Of a DNA stretch of 64,000 nt, positions 18,628-27,309 are shown in pieces. This stretch comes from DASZIT01 sp963770635. Lineage in GTDB: Bacteria; Actinomycetota; Acidimicrobiia; Acidimicrobiales; RAAP-2. Position 1 is the first letter of the stretch. Each line of letters begins with the position of its first letter. The notes beneath the pieces were generated by a model. The model ran no database searches. It was not told where the DNA came from and was given only the letters and a program-made list of their open reading frames with translations. The position numbers and the translations under genes are program-made. Location: contig CAVYQI010000005.1 in NCBI GenBank assembly GCA_963770635.1, positions 310,001 to 374,000 of the forward strand, in the 5' to 3' direction.

Positions 18628-19676
18628 CCACCGACACGACCACCGGCACGCCGACTCCCACAGCCACTGATGGTTCGCCCACCCCTCGGTCCGACGATGC
18701 GGTGCTGCAGGTGGAACACCTGGTGGTGGAGTTCCGGAGCGGGCGGCAACGGGTGCAGGCGGTGACCGACATCAGTTTCGAGGTCCGGAAGGGTGAGACC
18801 CTCGGGCTGGTCGGTGAATCCGGCTGTGGCAAGACCACCACCGGTCGTGCCCTGGTCCAAGTCCAGAAGGCCACTTCGGGCACCATCCGGTTCAACGGCC
18901 AGGATCTGACCAAGCTCTCGGGCAAGGAGTTGCGGACGACCCGGACCAAGATGCAGATGATCTTCCAGGACCCGATCTCCTCGCTCAACCCCCGTCGTCG
19001 GATCCGCGACATCGTGGCCGAGCCGCTGGCCATCTGGGGCATCGGCTCCAAGGCCGAGCGGGAAGAACGGGTCCGCTCGATGCTCGACTCCGTGGGGATC
19101 GATCCGGATACCGCCGGGGACCGGCGGCCGCAGGAATTCTCCGGCGGCCAATGCCAGCGGATCAGCATCGCCCGCGCCCTGATGGCCAACCCGTCGCTGC
19201 TCATCTGCGACGAGCCGGTGTCGGCCCTCGACGTCTCCGTCCAGGCCCAGATCCTTAATCTGCTGGCCGACCTGAAGGCGGAGTTCGGCCTCACCATGGT
19301 GTTCATCGCCCATGACCTGGCGGTGGTAAAGAACGTCAGCGACCGGGTGGCCGTGATGTACCTGGGCAAGCTGGTGGAGGTGACCGGCTCCGACGAGCTC
19401 TACCGGTCACCGGCCCATCCCTACACCGAGGCGTTGATGGCCTCGATCCCCGAGCCCGATCCCGAGCACCAGTCCGAACACACGGCACTCACCGGGGAGC
19501 TCCCCTCCGCCCTCCACCCCCCGTCGGGCTGCCGGTTCCGGACCCGGTGCCCCTATGCCCAGCAACGCTGCACCGACGAGGAGCCGTTGCTCCGGGAGAT
19601 CACCCCCGGCCATCAGGTGGCTTGCCACTTCCCCCTGGTCAAGGCGCCGGCCGGTCTGGCCACCGCCCCGGCGTGA
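18624..19676 (+). CDS. dppF: Peptide ABC transporter ATPase, DppF type
   Basis: The second ATP-binding subunit, 350 residues, pairing with DppD. Walker A is GESGCGKTT, the Q-loop FQDPISSLNPRR, the signature FSGGQCQRISIA, Walker B LLICDEPVSALD, and the H-loop AHDLAVV. A C-terminal oligopeptide domain has PPSGCRFRTRCPYAQQRC. The first 25 residues are threonine/proline-rich and outside the fold. The ATG overlaps the dppD stop as ATGA. The stop is 36 bases before a small helical gene that may be read from the same transcript. Confidence 0.93.
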   Translation: MTTDTTTGTPTPTATDGSPTPRSDDAVLQVEHLVVEFRSGRQRVQAVTDISFEVRKGETLGLVGESGCGKTTTGRALVQVQKATSGTIRFNGQDLTKLSGKELRTTRTKMQMIFQDPISSLNPRRRIRDIVAEPLAIWGIGSKAEREERVRSMLDSVGIDPDTAGDRRPQEFSGGQCQRISIARALMANPSLLICDEPVSALDVSVQAQILNLLADLKAEFGLTMVFIAHDLAVVKNVSDRVAVMYLGKLVEVTGSDELYRSPAHPYTEALMASIPEPDPEHQSEHTALTGELPSALHPPSGCRFRTRCPYAQQRCTDEEPLLREITPGHQVACHFPLVKAPAGLATAPA

Positions 19677-19712
19677 CCCGGCGGTTCCGATCGGCGGTTG
19701 GTATCGTGGCCC

Positions 19713-20198
19713 ATGGCGCCGGACCCTGACGAGGCCCTCGACCTGCTGGTCGAGTCGTACCACGGCGAGATCTGGGGCGAGGCCATCTTCGGGACCCTGG
19801 CCGAGCTGCTCTCCGATTCCGATCAGCAGGCCAAGCTCCGAACGCTGACGTTGCTCGAACGCACCATGGCCGGGTTCCTGGCTCCGCTGGTCCCCCGCGG
19901 GGCGGCGGACGAAGCCGCCCAGCGGGCCAGCGGCGAAGAGATGGCCAAGGCGCTGGCCGACCTGTCCTGGTCCGACTTCGTCGGCTCCATCGAGCCGGTG
20001 ACCAAGCAGTTCCTGGCCAAGTACCGCCGCCTCGGGGAGATCGCCAGCCGGCCGGACTGGGCGGCGGCGGCCGGGGTTCTGGTCACCCACGAGGAGGCGC
20101 TCCGCGAATTCGCCCGGGAGGAGACGGCCGGGCGGACTCACCCCACTGCCGCCATCGAACGGTTCCTGTCCGACCAGTTTCAAACCGCCGGATCCTGA
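19713..20198 (+). CDS. Helical protein of unknown function, possibly ferritin-like
   Basis: I do not recognise the family with confidence. The 161-residue product is predicted all alpha-helical with no signal peptide or membrane span. EALDLLVESYHGEIWGEA and LLERTMAGFLAPLV read as amphipathic helices with scattered Glu and His that resemble ferritin-like four-helix proteins, but no complete E-x-x-H pairs are visible. ATG at 19713 is chosen; TTG at 19698 would add five residues. It follows dppF by 36 bases on the same strand, so it may be co-transcribed with the importer, and converges on rpsA, whose stop lies 36 bases away. Confidence 0.65.
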   Translation: MAPDPDEALDLLVESYHGEIWGEAIFGTLAELLSDSDQQAKLRTLTLLERTMAGFLAPLVPRGAADEAAQRASGEEMAKALADLSWSDFVGSIEPVTKQFLAKYRRLGEIASRPDWAAAAGVLVTHEEALREFAREETAGRTHPTAAIERFLSDQFQTAGS

Positions 20199-20233
20199 GC
20201 CAGGCCACCGACCACGGCGTCCTGGCGGTCGCG

Positions 20234-21730
20234 CTATTCGGCGGGTGAAGCCTCCGACGCCGGTGCCTCGGGTGCCGTCGGTGGCTCGGGTGCCGCCTCA
20301 CTGGCAGCCGGCGCTTCGGGGGCCGTCGCCTCCGGCTGAGCCGCCGCGACGTCGGGCGGTGCGCTCGCAGTCTCGGCGGCATCGGTTCCCGTCCCCGGGA
20401 TCTCGACCCCACCCGGTTCGGCCACGAAATCGGCCCACGCCGCCTGCGCTTCGGTCTCGGGAGTGAACTCGGTCTCGGTGTACTCGAAGGGCCCGATGTA
20501 GTTGCCTTCGGCGTCGTAAGCGTGCTCGCCGAACGCCTCGCGGTATTCCTCGGACACCTCGCCACCCTCGGCCGCCTGCTTGATCGACAAGCTGATCCGT
20601 CGGCGCTGGAGGTCGATGTCGATGATCTTCACCCACAGCTCCTCGCCGGGGGCCACCACCTGCTCGGGGAGGTCGACATGGTGCACGGCCATCTCCGAGA
20701 TGTGGACCAGGCCTTCGATGCCGTCGCCGACCTGGACGAACGAGCCGAACGGCACCAGCTTGGTGATCCGCCCGTAGACCAGCTCGCCGATCTGGTGGGA
20801 GTTGGCGAACTCCTGCCAGGGATCGGACTGGGTGGCCTTGAGCGACAGGCTGATCCGCTCCTTGGACAGATCGACATCGAGTACCTCGACGTCGATCTCG
20901 TCGCCCACCGCCACCACCGATGAGGGGTGATCGACATGCTTCCATGACAGCTCCGACACGTGGACCAGGCCGTCCATGCCGCCCAGATCCACGAAGGCGC
21001 CGAAGTTGACCACCGACGACACCGTGCCCCGGCGGCGTTCGCCGGGCTTGAGGTTCTCGAGGAACTCGCCCCGCTGTTCCTTCTGGGTCTCCTCGAGCCA
21101 CGCCCGCCGGGAGAGAACCACGTTGTTGCGGTTCCGGTCGAGCTCGATGATCTTCGCCTCGATGGTGCGGCCGACATACGGCTGGAGCTCGCGCACCCGG
21201 CGCAACTCCACCAACGATGCCGGCAGGAACCCCCGCAGACCGATGTCTACGATCAGACCACCCTTGACCACCTCGATCACCGGTCCGGTTACCACTTCGT
21301 CGGCTTCCTTCAGCTTCTCGATGGTGCCCCACGCCCGCTCGTACTGGGCCCGCTTCTTGGAGAGGATCAGGCGACCCTCCTTATCCTCCTTGGTGAGGAC
21401 CAGGGCCTCGATGGAGTCGCCCAGCGACACGATCTCGGATGGATCGACGTCGTTGCGGATGGAGAGCTCGCGCACCGGCACCACGCCCTCCGACTTGAAG
21501 CCGATGTCGAGGAGGACCTCGTCGCGGTCGATCTTGACCACGGTGCCCTGCACCAGGTCGCCGTCCTCGAACTCGACGATGGTGCCGGCCATGGCGTCTT
21601 CGAGAGAAGCTCCGCCGAGGTCGTTCTCGGTGATGGGACGAGGGATGTAGACCCCGTTTTCATCGAAATGACCCATCTGCTCAGGGGACAGGAGGGCGGG
21701 CCCCCCTGGTACTGCCAATACGTCGGACAT
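20234..21730 (-). CDS. rpsA: 30S ribosomal protein S1
   Basis: The mRNA-binding ribosomal protein, about 498 residues with four S1 domains, the actinobacterial form. Domain starts are marked by GDLVQGTVVKIDRDEVLLDI, VVTGPVIEVVKGGLIVDIGL, RRGTVSSVVNFGAFVDLGG and ELVYGRITKLVPFGSFVQVG. Segments such as LTKEDKEGRLILSKKRAQYE and HVSELSWKHVDHPS are nearly identical to the mycobacterial protein. The C-terminus is an alanine/proline/glutamate-rich tail, as in other high-GC relatives. ATG at 21730 is used; GTG at 21781 would add 17 residues. It is downstream of polA by 132 bases on the same strand. In M. tuberculosis coaE follows directly; here it lies about 19 kb away. Confidence 0.96.
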   Translation of the reverse strand: MSDVLAVPGGPALLSPEQMGHFDENGVYIPRPITENDLGGASLEDAMAGTIVEFEDGDLVQGTVVKIDRDEVLLDIGFKSEGVVPVRELSIRNDVDPSEIVSLGDSIEALVLTKEDKEGRLILSKKRAQYERAWGTIEKLKEADEVVTGPVIEVVKGGLIVDIGLRGFLPASLVELRRVRELQPYVGRTIEAKIIELDRNRNNVVLSRRAWLEETQKEQRGEFLENLKPGERRRGTVSSVVNFGAFVDLGGMDGLVHVSELSWKHVDHPSSVVAVGDEIDVEVLDVDLSKERISLSLKATQSDPWQEFANSHQIGELVYGRITKLVPFGSFVQVGDGIEGLVHISEMAVHHVDLPEQVVAPGEELWVKIIDIDLQRRRISLSIKQAAEGGEVSEEYREAFGEHAYDAEGNYIGPFEYTETEFTPETEAQAAWADFVAEPGGVEIPGTGTDAAETASAPPDVAAAQPEATAPEAPAASEAAPEPPTAPEAPASEASPAE

Positions 21731-21797
21731 GAAGTAGGTAGCTCGCTTTCCGGACAGGTCCCGCGTCGCCGTTGGCGACACTGCGGGTGAAGTCAGT

Positions 21798-21815
21798 GGT
21801 CACCAGGTTGTGACC
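21798..21815. repeat. Inverted repeat GGTCAC-N6-GTGACC upstream of rpsA
   Basis: A perfect six-base inverted repeat with a six-base spacer in the 132-base gap between polA and rpsA, about 70 bases before the rpsA ATG. Its symmetry and position would suit a dimeric regulator or a small RNA hairpin in the rpsA leader. I cannot tell which, and a six-base match can occur by chance in GC-rich DNA. Confidence 0.3.
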
Positions 21816-21862
21816 GAAACACAATCTTACCCGAAGCCAGCCTCACCCGGCCCATGACCGGC

Positions 21863-24694
21863 TCAGGTTCCCTTCGCCTCCGCCCACGACGAACCCCAGG
21901 CCATCGCCACTTTCAACGGGACCGACAACTCAGCCGCGCCGGTCAGCGCATGCTGGGTGAGCTCCTCCACCGCCTCCGCCTCGGCCGGATCGACGTCAAG
22001 GATGACCTCGTCGTGCACCTGCAAGACCAGATCAGAGGCGAACTTCCCCTCCTCGAGGGCGGCGTCCAAGCGGATAAGCGCCATCTTGAACAGGTCGGCG
22101 GCCAGCCCCTGGATCCCGGCGTTCATGGCCTGGCGCTCGGCCCCTTGCCGGACCTGATAGTTGCCGGAGAGCAGATCCGGGAGCAGCCGGCGGCGCCCGA
22201 ACTCGGTCACCGTGTAGCCGCTGTTCCGGGCCTCGGCCACCGTCCGTTCCATATAGTCGTGGACGGCGGGGAACCCCTCGAAGAACGCGTCGAGGATGAC
22301 TTTGGCCTCTTCGACCGGCACGTTCAGCCGCTGCGACAGGCCATACGCCTCCATGCCGTAGGCCAAGCCGTAGGAAACCATCTTCGCCGTCGAGCGTTGA
22401 CCGATGTCCACCGTGTCCCGGTCGACCCCGAAGACCCGGGACGCCACCGTGCGATGGATGTCCTCGCCCGCCTCGAACGCCGCGGTCAGGCCCGGGTCAC
22501 CGGACAGATGGGCAATGGCCCGCAACTCCACCTGGTCGTAGTCGGCGACCAGCAGCCGGCGACCGACCGACGGCACGAAGGCCTGGCGGAAGCGTCGGCC
22601 TTCCTCGGTGCGGACCGGGATGTTGTGGAGATTGGGCCGGTCGGAGGAGAGACGTCCGGTCCGGGCCACCGTCTGGCGGAAGGTGGCGTGGATCCGTCCG
22701 TCGTCGGCGATCTCGGCGGCCAGGCTCTCGCCATAGGTGGACCGGAGCTTCTCCACTTCCCGGTAGCGGAGCAGCGCGTCGACGATCGGGTGCTGGCCCC
22801 GCAGTTGCTCGAGGGTCCGGGCGTCGGTCGAGAATCCGGTCTTGGTCTTCCGAACCGGGGTGAGCCCGAGCCGCTCGTAGAGCACCGAGCGGAGCTGGGG
22901 GACCGAATTCACCTTGAACGGCTCGCCGGCCAGGTCCTGGATGGTCGTCTCCAACGAGCTGCACTCGTCGGCCAGTCCGGCGGTGATCTCGTGGAGCACG
23001 GCCCGGTCCACCGGAACCCCGGTGACCTCCATCCGGGCCAACACCCGCACCAACGGGGACTCGATGTCATGGAGGAGGGCGGTCCCCCCGGTGTCGGCCA
23101 GGGCCTCGTCGAGGGGTGCGCGGAGCCGGGCCACCACCGAGACCATTCGCGCCGTCCGAAGCACGTCGGCATCGATGCTCGCATCGCCGGTGTCGGTGTC
23201 GGCATCGGCCAGCGCGAAGCTGCCCTGCCCGACCGACCCGTCGTCCACCACCACCCCAAGTTGTTGGCGGGCCAGATCGACCAGGTGGTAGCGGTCGATG
23301 GACGAGTCGAGGAGGTAGGCGGCCACCGCGGTGTCCATCACCAGCCCGGTGACGTCCACCCCCATCGGCAACAGGGTGCGCATCAACTCCTTGACATCGT
23401 GGCCGACCATCCCGACTCCACCGGGACCGACGACATCGGCCAACGCCGCCGTCACCTTGGGGTCGTCGAGCATGCGGGGCCCGGCGAGATACAGCACCGG
23501 GTAGGTGTCGTCGGGCCCGGCCTCGGGGGTCACCGCCAGGGCGGCCAAAGGCGATCGCCCGGGGTCGCCGGCCCAGCGGGCGAAGACGGCCAGGTTCCCG
23601 ACCCCGAACTGGGCGGCGGCCACCATCGTCTCGAGCCCGGCCACGGCCGCCGCGGTGTCCCCGGGGACCACGATCTCCGGGGAGGCCAACCAGGCGGGCT
23701 GGTCACCGGGCGGGGCGGCCTCCGGCTCGGGCACCGGGCCCGAGACGTCGACACTGGGTTCACCGCCCGGGCGGGGTGGGCCCAACAGACCGTCCTGCAT
23801 GACCGTCAGCAGCCGGGGCCACACCGTCTTCAACTCGAGCTCGGCAAACAGCGCCCGGGCTTCCTCGGTGTCCCATCCGCCGAGTTGCAGCTGGTCGATG
23901 GTGGTGCTCAGCGGGACGTCGCGGATGAGCGGAATGACCTGTGTATTCATCCGGACCCGCTCCAGGTTGGCCGCCAGGTTTTCCCGCAGCTTGGGTGACA
24001 GGGCGTCGAGGTGGGCGTAGAGCGACTCGAGGTCGCCGTACTCGTTGACCAGTTTGGCCGCCGTCTTCTCCCCCACCCCGGGAACGCCGGGCAGGTTGTC
24101 GGACGGGTCGCCCCGCAACGAGGCCAGCAACGGATACTTCTCCGGCGTCACCCCGGTCCGCCCCTCGATACCCGCCTCGTCGTAGAGGACGTAGTCGCTC
24201 ACCCCCCGTCGGTTGTACAGCACCCGGACGAACGGGTCCTCGACCAGCTGATAGGCGTCACGGTCACCGGTGACGATGATGACCGTCTGCCCGCGGTCGC
24301 GGGCCTCGGTGGCCAGAGTGGCGATCACGTCGTCGGCCTCGTAGCCCACTGCATCGACCACCGGGATGGCCAGCACACCGAGCAGGGCCCGGATCATGTC
24401 GAACTGCGGGAGGAGGTCATTGGGGGTCTCAGCCCGACCCGCTTTGTAGTCATCGACCACGTCGTCGCGGAAGGTGTCCCCGGGCAGATCGAACGCCACC
24501 GCCAGCCCCGAGGGTTGGTGATCCCGGACCAGGTTGACCAGCATCGAAGAGAACCCGTGGACCGCATTGGTGACGATCCCGGTGGTGGTGGCCAGATCGG
24601 GAGGGAGGGCGAAGTACGCCCGGAACGCCAACGACATCCCGTCCAGGAGGAGGAGTGGCCTGGCGGTGTCCGTGCTGGTGGGGTTGTCGGCCAT
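21863..24694 (-). CDS. polA: DNA polymerase I
   Basis: A 943-residue family A polymerase for gap filling and Okazaki fragment processing. The N-terminal flap endonuclease domain has LLLLDGMSLAFRAYFAL and the helix-hairpin-helix GDPSDNLPGVPGVGEKTAAK. The central 3'-5' exonuclease-like domain shows VMDTAVAAYLLDSS but not an obvious full set of catalytic acids, as in other Actinomycetota, so proofreading is probably absent. The polymerase domain has motif A LLVADYDQVELRAIAHLSGD, motif B RSTAKMVSYGLAYGM and motif C LVLQVHDEVILDV. The open frame extends upstream through 24973, but family similarity begins at the ATG at 24694. It lies 20 bases after pdtaR, so the two genes are likely co-transcribed. 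Confidence 0.96.
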   Translation of the reverse strand: MADNPTSTDTARPLLLLDGMSLAFRAYFALPPDLATTTGIVTNAVHGFSSMLVNLVRDHQPSGLAVAFDLPGDTFRDDVVDDYKAGRAETPNDLLPQFDMIRALLGVLAIPVVDAVGYEADDVIATLATEARDRGQTVIIVTGDRDAYQLVEDPFVRVLYNRRGVSDYVLYDEAGIEGRTGVTPEKYPLLASLRGDPSDNLPGVPGVGEKTAAKLVNEYGDLESLYAHLDALSPKLRENLAANLERVRMNTQVIPLIRDVPLSTTIDQLQLGGWDTEEARALFAELELKTVWPRLLTVMQDGLLGPPRPGGEPSVDVSGPVPEPEAAPPGDQPAWLASPEIVVPGDTAAAVAGLETMVAAAQFGVGNLAVFARWAGDPGRSPLAALAVTPEAGPDDTYPVLYLAGPRMLDDPKVTAALADVVGPGGVGMVGHDVKELMRTLLPMGVDVTGLVMDTAVAAYLLDSSIDRYHLVDLARQQLGVVVDDGSVGQGSFALADADTDTGDASIDADVLRTARMVSVVARLRAPLDEALADTGGTALLHDIESPLVRVLARMEVTGVPVDRAVLHEITAGLADECSSLETTIQDLAGEPFKVNSVPQLRSVLYERLGLTPVRKTKTGFSTDARTLEQLRGQHPIVDALLRYREVEKLRSTYGESLAAEIADDGRIHATFRQTVARTGRLSSDRPNLHNIPVRTEEGRRFRQAFVPSVGRRLLVADYDQVELRAIAHLSGDPGLTAAFEAGEDIHRTVASRVFGVDRDTVDIGQRSTAKMVSYGLAYGMEAYGLSQRLNVPVEEAKVILDAFFEGFPAVHDYMERTVAEARNSGYTVTEFGRRRLLPDLLSGNYQVRQGAERQAMNAGIQGLAADLFKMALIRLDAALEEGKFASDLVLQVHDEVILDVDPAEAEAVEELTQHALTGAAELSVPLKVAMAWGSSWAEAKGT

Positions 24695-24714
24695 GACGGT
24701 GGGCTTGCCCGCGG

Positions 24715-25335
24715 TCAGGGGACGAGCGATCCTTCGAGCACCTGGCGGGCCACGTCGATCATCCGGGCCCGGGTTCCCATCGCCGTCTTCTGGATGAACC
24801 CGAAGGCGTCCGACTCCGCCATGCCGAACTGCTCCATCAGCACCCCTTTCGCCCCGTCCACCAACCGACGGGTCTCGAGCTTGTCCTCGGCGGACGTCGA
24901 GCTCTCGGAGCTGCCACCGTTGGCCGATTCGGTGGACTGGGTCTCGGCATCGATGGCCCACTCCTGCTGGCACCGGGCCATGGCCTGATCGATGGCCGGC
25001 ACCAACTCATTCCGTTGGAACGGCTTCACCAGGTAGGCGGCGACCCCGGCGTCGCGGGCCTCGTCGATCAGATTCCGCTGGCTGAAGGCGGTGAGCACCA
25101 ACACCGCCACTTTCATGCCGAGATCCCTGACTCCCCGGGCCGCCGACAGACCGTCGATTCCGGGCATCTTCACATCGAGTATCACCAGGTCCGGTGCATG
25201 GGTCCGTACCAATTCGACGGCCTCGTCCCCCCGGCCGGTCTCCCCCACCACGTCGTAGCCCTCCGCCTCCAGAATCTCTTTCAGGTCGAGTCTGATGATG
25301 GCTTCGTCTTCGGCAATGACCACGCGCCTGCTCAT
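24715..25335 (-). CDS. pdtaR: ANTAR-domain response regulator, PdtaR-like
   Basis: A 206-residue two-domain regulator. The receiver domain has the acidic pocket (AEDEA), phospho-acceptor Asp54 in LVILDVKMPG, Thr82 in VLTAFS and Lys104 in LVKPF. The C-terminal ANTAR domain includes LVDGAKGVLMEQFGM and ARQVLEGSLV. ANTAR proteins bind paired RNA hairpins and prevent transcription termination. The M. tuberculosis orthologue Rv1626 works with the kinase PdtaS and lies just upstream of polA and rpsA, the same order as here. A GAGGAG site lies ten bases before the ATG at 25335. A long serine-rich linker separates the domains. No PdtaS-like kinase is present in the window. Confidence 0.92.
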   Translation of the reverse strand: MSRRVVIAEDEAIIRLDLKEILEAEGYDVVGETGRGDEAVELVRTHAPDLVILDVKMPGIDGLSAARGVRDLGMKVAVLVLTAFSQRNLIDEARDAGVAAYLVKPFQRNELVPAIDQAMARCQQEWAIDAETQSTESANGGSSESSTSAEDKLETRRLVDGAKGVLMEQFGMAESDAFGFIQKTAMGTRARMIDVARQVLEGSLVP

Positions 25336-25423
25336 GGTGAATCTGCTCCTCTCCCCCAACCTGAAGGCGGGATGCCCTGCTCGGTGAGACTGTTCGTTCG
25401 TAGGCGAACGATGATGGGCTCGT

Positions 25424-25717
25424 TCAACTGGGCCCGACCACCAGGCGGTCGAGTAGGTCATTCTGGCGCTGTTCAAGTTCGGCGATGGAGGCCCGCAGTG
25501 CTTCACGGGTCCGGCCCATGGCCGCGGCATGCCGACTCGCCTCGTCGTGTTCCCGGGAGGCTATCGGTGTTTCCGCCACCAGTGCTTTGAGGCGGGTGTC
25601 GTCAGCGATGTCACTGACCACGGCAAACTGCTCGTCGAGGACCGCCAACTCCGCCCGGGCGCGTTCCAGCCGCTGGTGGGCGTCCTTCAGGCGACGTTCG
25701 ACGGTTGAGCGATGCAT
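25424..25717 (-). CDS. Small coiled-coil protein of unknown function
   Basis: I do not recognise this 97-residue protein. It is almost entirely charged alpha-helix: RRLKDAHQRLERARAELAVL at the start and EALRASIAELEQRQNDLL at the end read as a helical hairpin or coiled coil. There is no signal peptide or span. It begins nine bases after a TACAAT -10-like element and lies 88 bases upstream of pdtaR on the same strand, so it may be the first gene of the pdtaR-polA unit. Codon use and position suggest a real gene, but the sequence alone gives no function. Confidence 0.6.
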   Translation of the reverse strand: MHRSTVERRLKDAHQRLERARAELAVLDEQFAVVSDIADDTRLKALVAETPIASREHDEASRHAAAMGRTREALRASIAELEQRQNDLLDRLVVGPS

Positions 25718-25726
25718 GGGTCCGCA

Positions 25727-25732
25727 ATTGTA
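25727..25732 (-). promoter_or_regulatory. Possible -10 element for the small gene ahead of pdtaR
   Basis: On the minus strand TACAAT lies nine bases before the ATG at 25717, with no Shine-Dalgarno site between, which suits a near-leaderless transcript. The region 17-18 bases further upstream holds only a weak -35 match (TGAACG). Called by eye. Confidence 0.35.
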
Positions 25733-25753
25733 GACACGGTCGGGACCATCCGT

Positions 25754-26893
25754 TCACCCCGGGTCAGGTCCCGGTTCGAGGTGCACAATTCGAGCGGTGA
25801 GCCGGCCCACGAGCGCCCCATCAAGGGCGGGTCCCATTCCCGGCCCCCGGCCCGGAACCGCGGTCCGGGGGTCGTCTGACTGGGCCGCCGGAGGGATCAG
25901 ATCCTGGCGAAGGTAGGAACCGGCCGGGCTCAGGTCACCCGGCCATTGCGAGCCGGATGCCGCGGCCAAGGTGGTGTTGGCGGCCCGGGCGAACCCGGTC
26001 TCGAACATCCCGCCAATCCACACCGGCACCGACGATGCCGCACAGACCCGGATCACCTCGAGGGCGGGACCGATGCCCCCGAGGCGGGACGGCTTCACGC
26101 ACACCACCGAGCACGCTCCCATCTCCAGGGCCGACGCCACCTTGCCCGGCGAGTCGAGGCTCTCGTCGAGGCAGACGGGGGTGGCGATCCGTTGGGCCAG
26201 GCGGGCATGAGTGGCGAGGTCGTCGCGACCGAACGGCTGCTCGAGGCAGGCCAGCCCGTAGCGGTCGAGCGCAGCCAGATGGTCGATGTCCGCCTCGGTG
26301 TAATCCTCGTTGGCGTCGGCCTGCAGGATCAGTCCGGGGTGGGCCCGCCGCACCGCCTCGACGGGTTCGACGTCGGCGTCCCGGCCGATCTTCATCTTGA
26401 TGCGCGCGTACCCCTGGGCGACCAACGCGTCGATCCGGTCGATCAACCCGTCCAAGTCGTCGCCGAACTCCCCCACCACCGCGCCCACCGGCAACGGGCC
26501 CTGGTCTTGCGGGACACCGATCAGCTCGGCGAACGAGGTGCCGGTGGCCCGCAGGTGGGTGTCCGCCACCGCCATCTCCAGGGCGGCGTACGCCAGTGGT
26601 GCATCGGGTGCCAACCACCGCAGCGAGGCGACGTCGCCCATCGACGGGAGCTGTGCCTTTCTCGCGGAAAGCAGCGCGGGCCCGAGGGTGTGTTCGAGGC
26701 TGGAGAACGCGCGGTCCGCATCCTCGGCGTCGTAGGTGGTGTCGGCCAAAGCCGCGCATTCGCCCCACCCGTCCACCGGGTCGCCCCCCTCAGTCCCGAC
26801 CAAGTGGACCAGCACCACCGGCCGGCGGCGATGCTCGCCGCGGGAGGTCCGCACCGGGTGGCGGAGCTCCAACTCGACGAGCCGGATTTCCAT
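25754..26893 (-). CDS. menC: o-Succinylbenzoate synthase
   Basis: An enolase-superfamily enzyme of the menaquinone pathway that dehydrates SHCHC to o-succinylbenzoate. The 379-residue protein has the capping domain and a barrel with the catalytic KMKIG lysines, metal ligands in LQADANEDY, LEQPFG and CLDES, and the second-half lysine in VCVKPSRLGG. Related muconate and N-acylamino-acid racemases share these motifs; SRLGGIGPALEVIR and GGMFETGFARAAN favour MenC. The ATG at 26893 is chosen; ATG at 26965 would add 24 residues. No other men gene is nearby, so it stands alone, transcribed leftward away from tRNA-Leu. Its stop lies 36 bases from the small coiled-coil gene. Confidence 0.85.
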   Translation of the reverse strand: MEIRLVELELRHPVRTSRGEHRRRPVVLVHLVGTEGGDPVDGWGECAALADTTYDAEDADRAFSSLEHTLGPALLSARKAQLPSMGDVASLRWLAPDAPLAYAALEMAVADTHLRATGTSFAELIGVPQDQGPLPVGAVVGEFGDDLDGLIDRIDALVAQGYARIKMKIGRDADVEPVEAVRRAHPGLILQADANEDYTEADIDHLAALDRYGLACLEQPFGRDDLATHARLAQRIATPVCLDESLDSPGKVASALEMGACSVVCVKPSRLGGIGPALEVIRVCAASSVPVWIGGMFETGFARAANTTLAAASGSQWPGDLSPAGSYLRQDLIPPAAQSDDPRTAVPGRGPGMGPALDGALVGRLTARIVHLEPGPDPG

Positions 26894-27094
26894 CGAGTCG
26901 AGGCAGATGCAGGAACCCACCCCGAGTCCCGCCCAAGCTGACCCCGGGTCCGCGATAGGAGCCATCAGGACGGCCGGATGAACCGGGAAGCAACAGGCGC
27001 GGGACGGGTCACGACCGGAGCCTACGGTTTCGCCAACCCGGGCAGCCGACCACCGAAGCGCCGGTGGGGTGCGATATATGCTGGTCCGCCATTG

Positions 27095-27178
<84 letters not shown>

Positions 27179-27309
27179 CGAGCAGGTCGGGGCCCCGAAC
27201 ATGGCTTGCAGAAGTGACCGACCGGTAGGAATCACCCCGCCCCCAACATGTAACACTTGACCCGTTGTCGTGGTCCAAAGGTTCGTACCCACCCGAGAGG
27301 AGCCCGTAG

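Noticed and set aside
20199..20233. GCCAGG/CCTGGC hairpin between the importer tail gene and rpsA as terminator
   Set aside because: Only six pairs with a 16-base loop and no U run on either strand.
21854..23998. A 714-codon plus-strand frame across polA
   Set aside because: It is antisense to polA, has no family motif, and its composition is that of complementary GC-rich codons. polA on minus explains the region fully.
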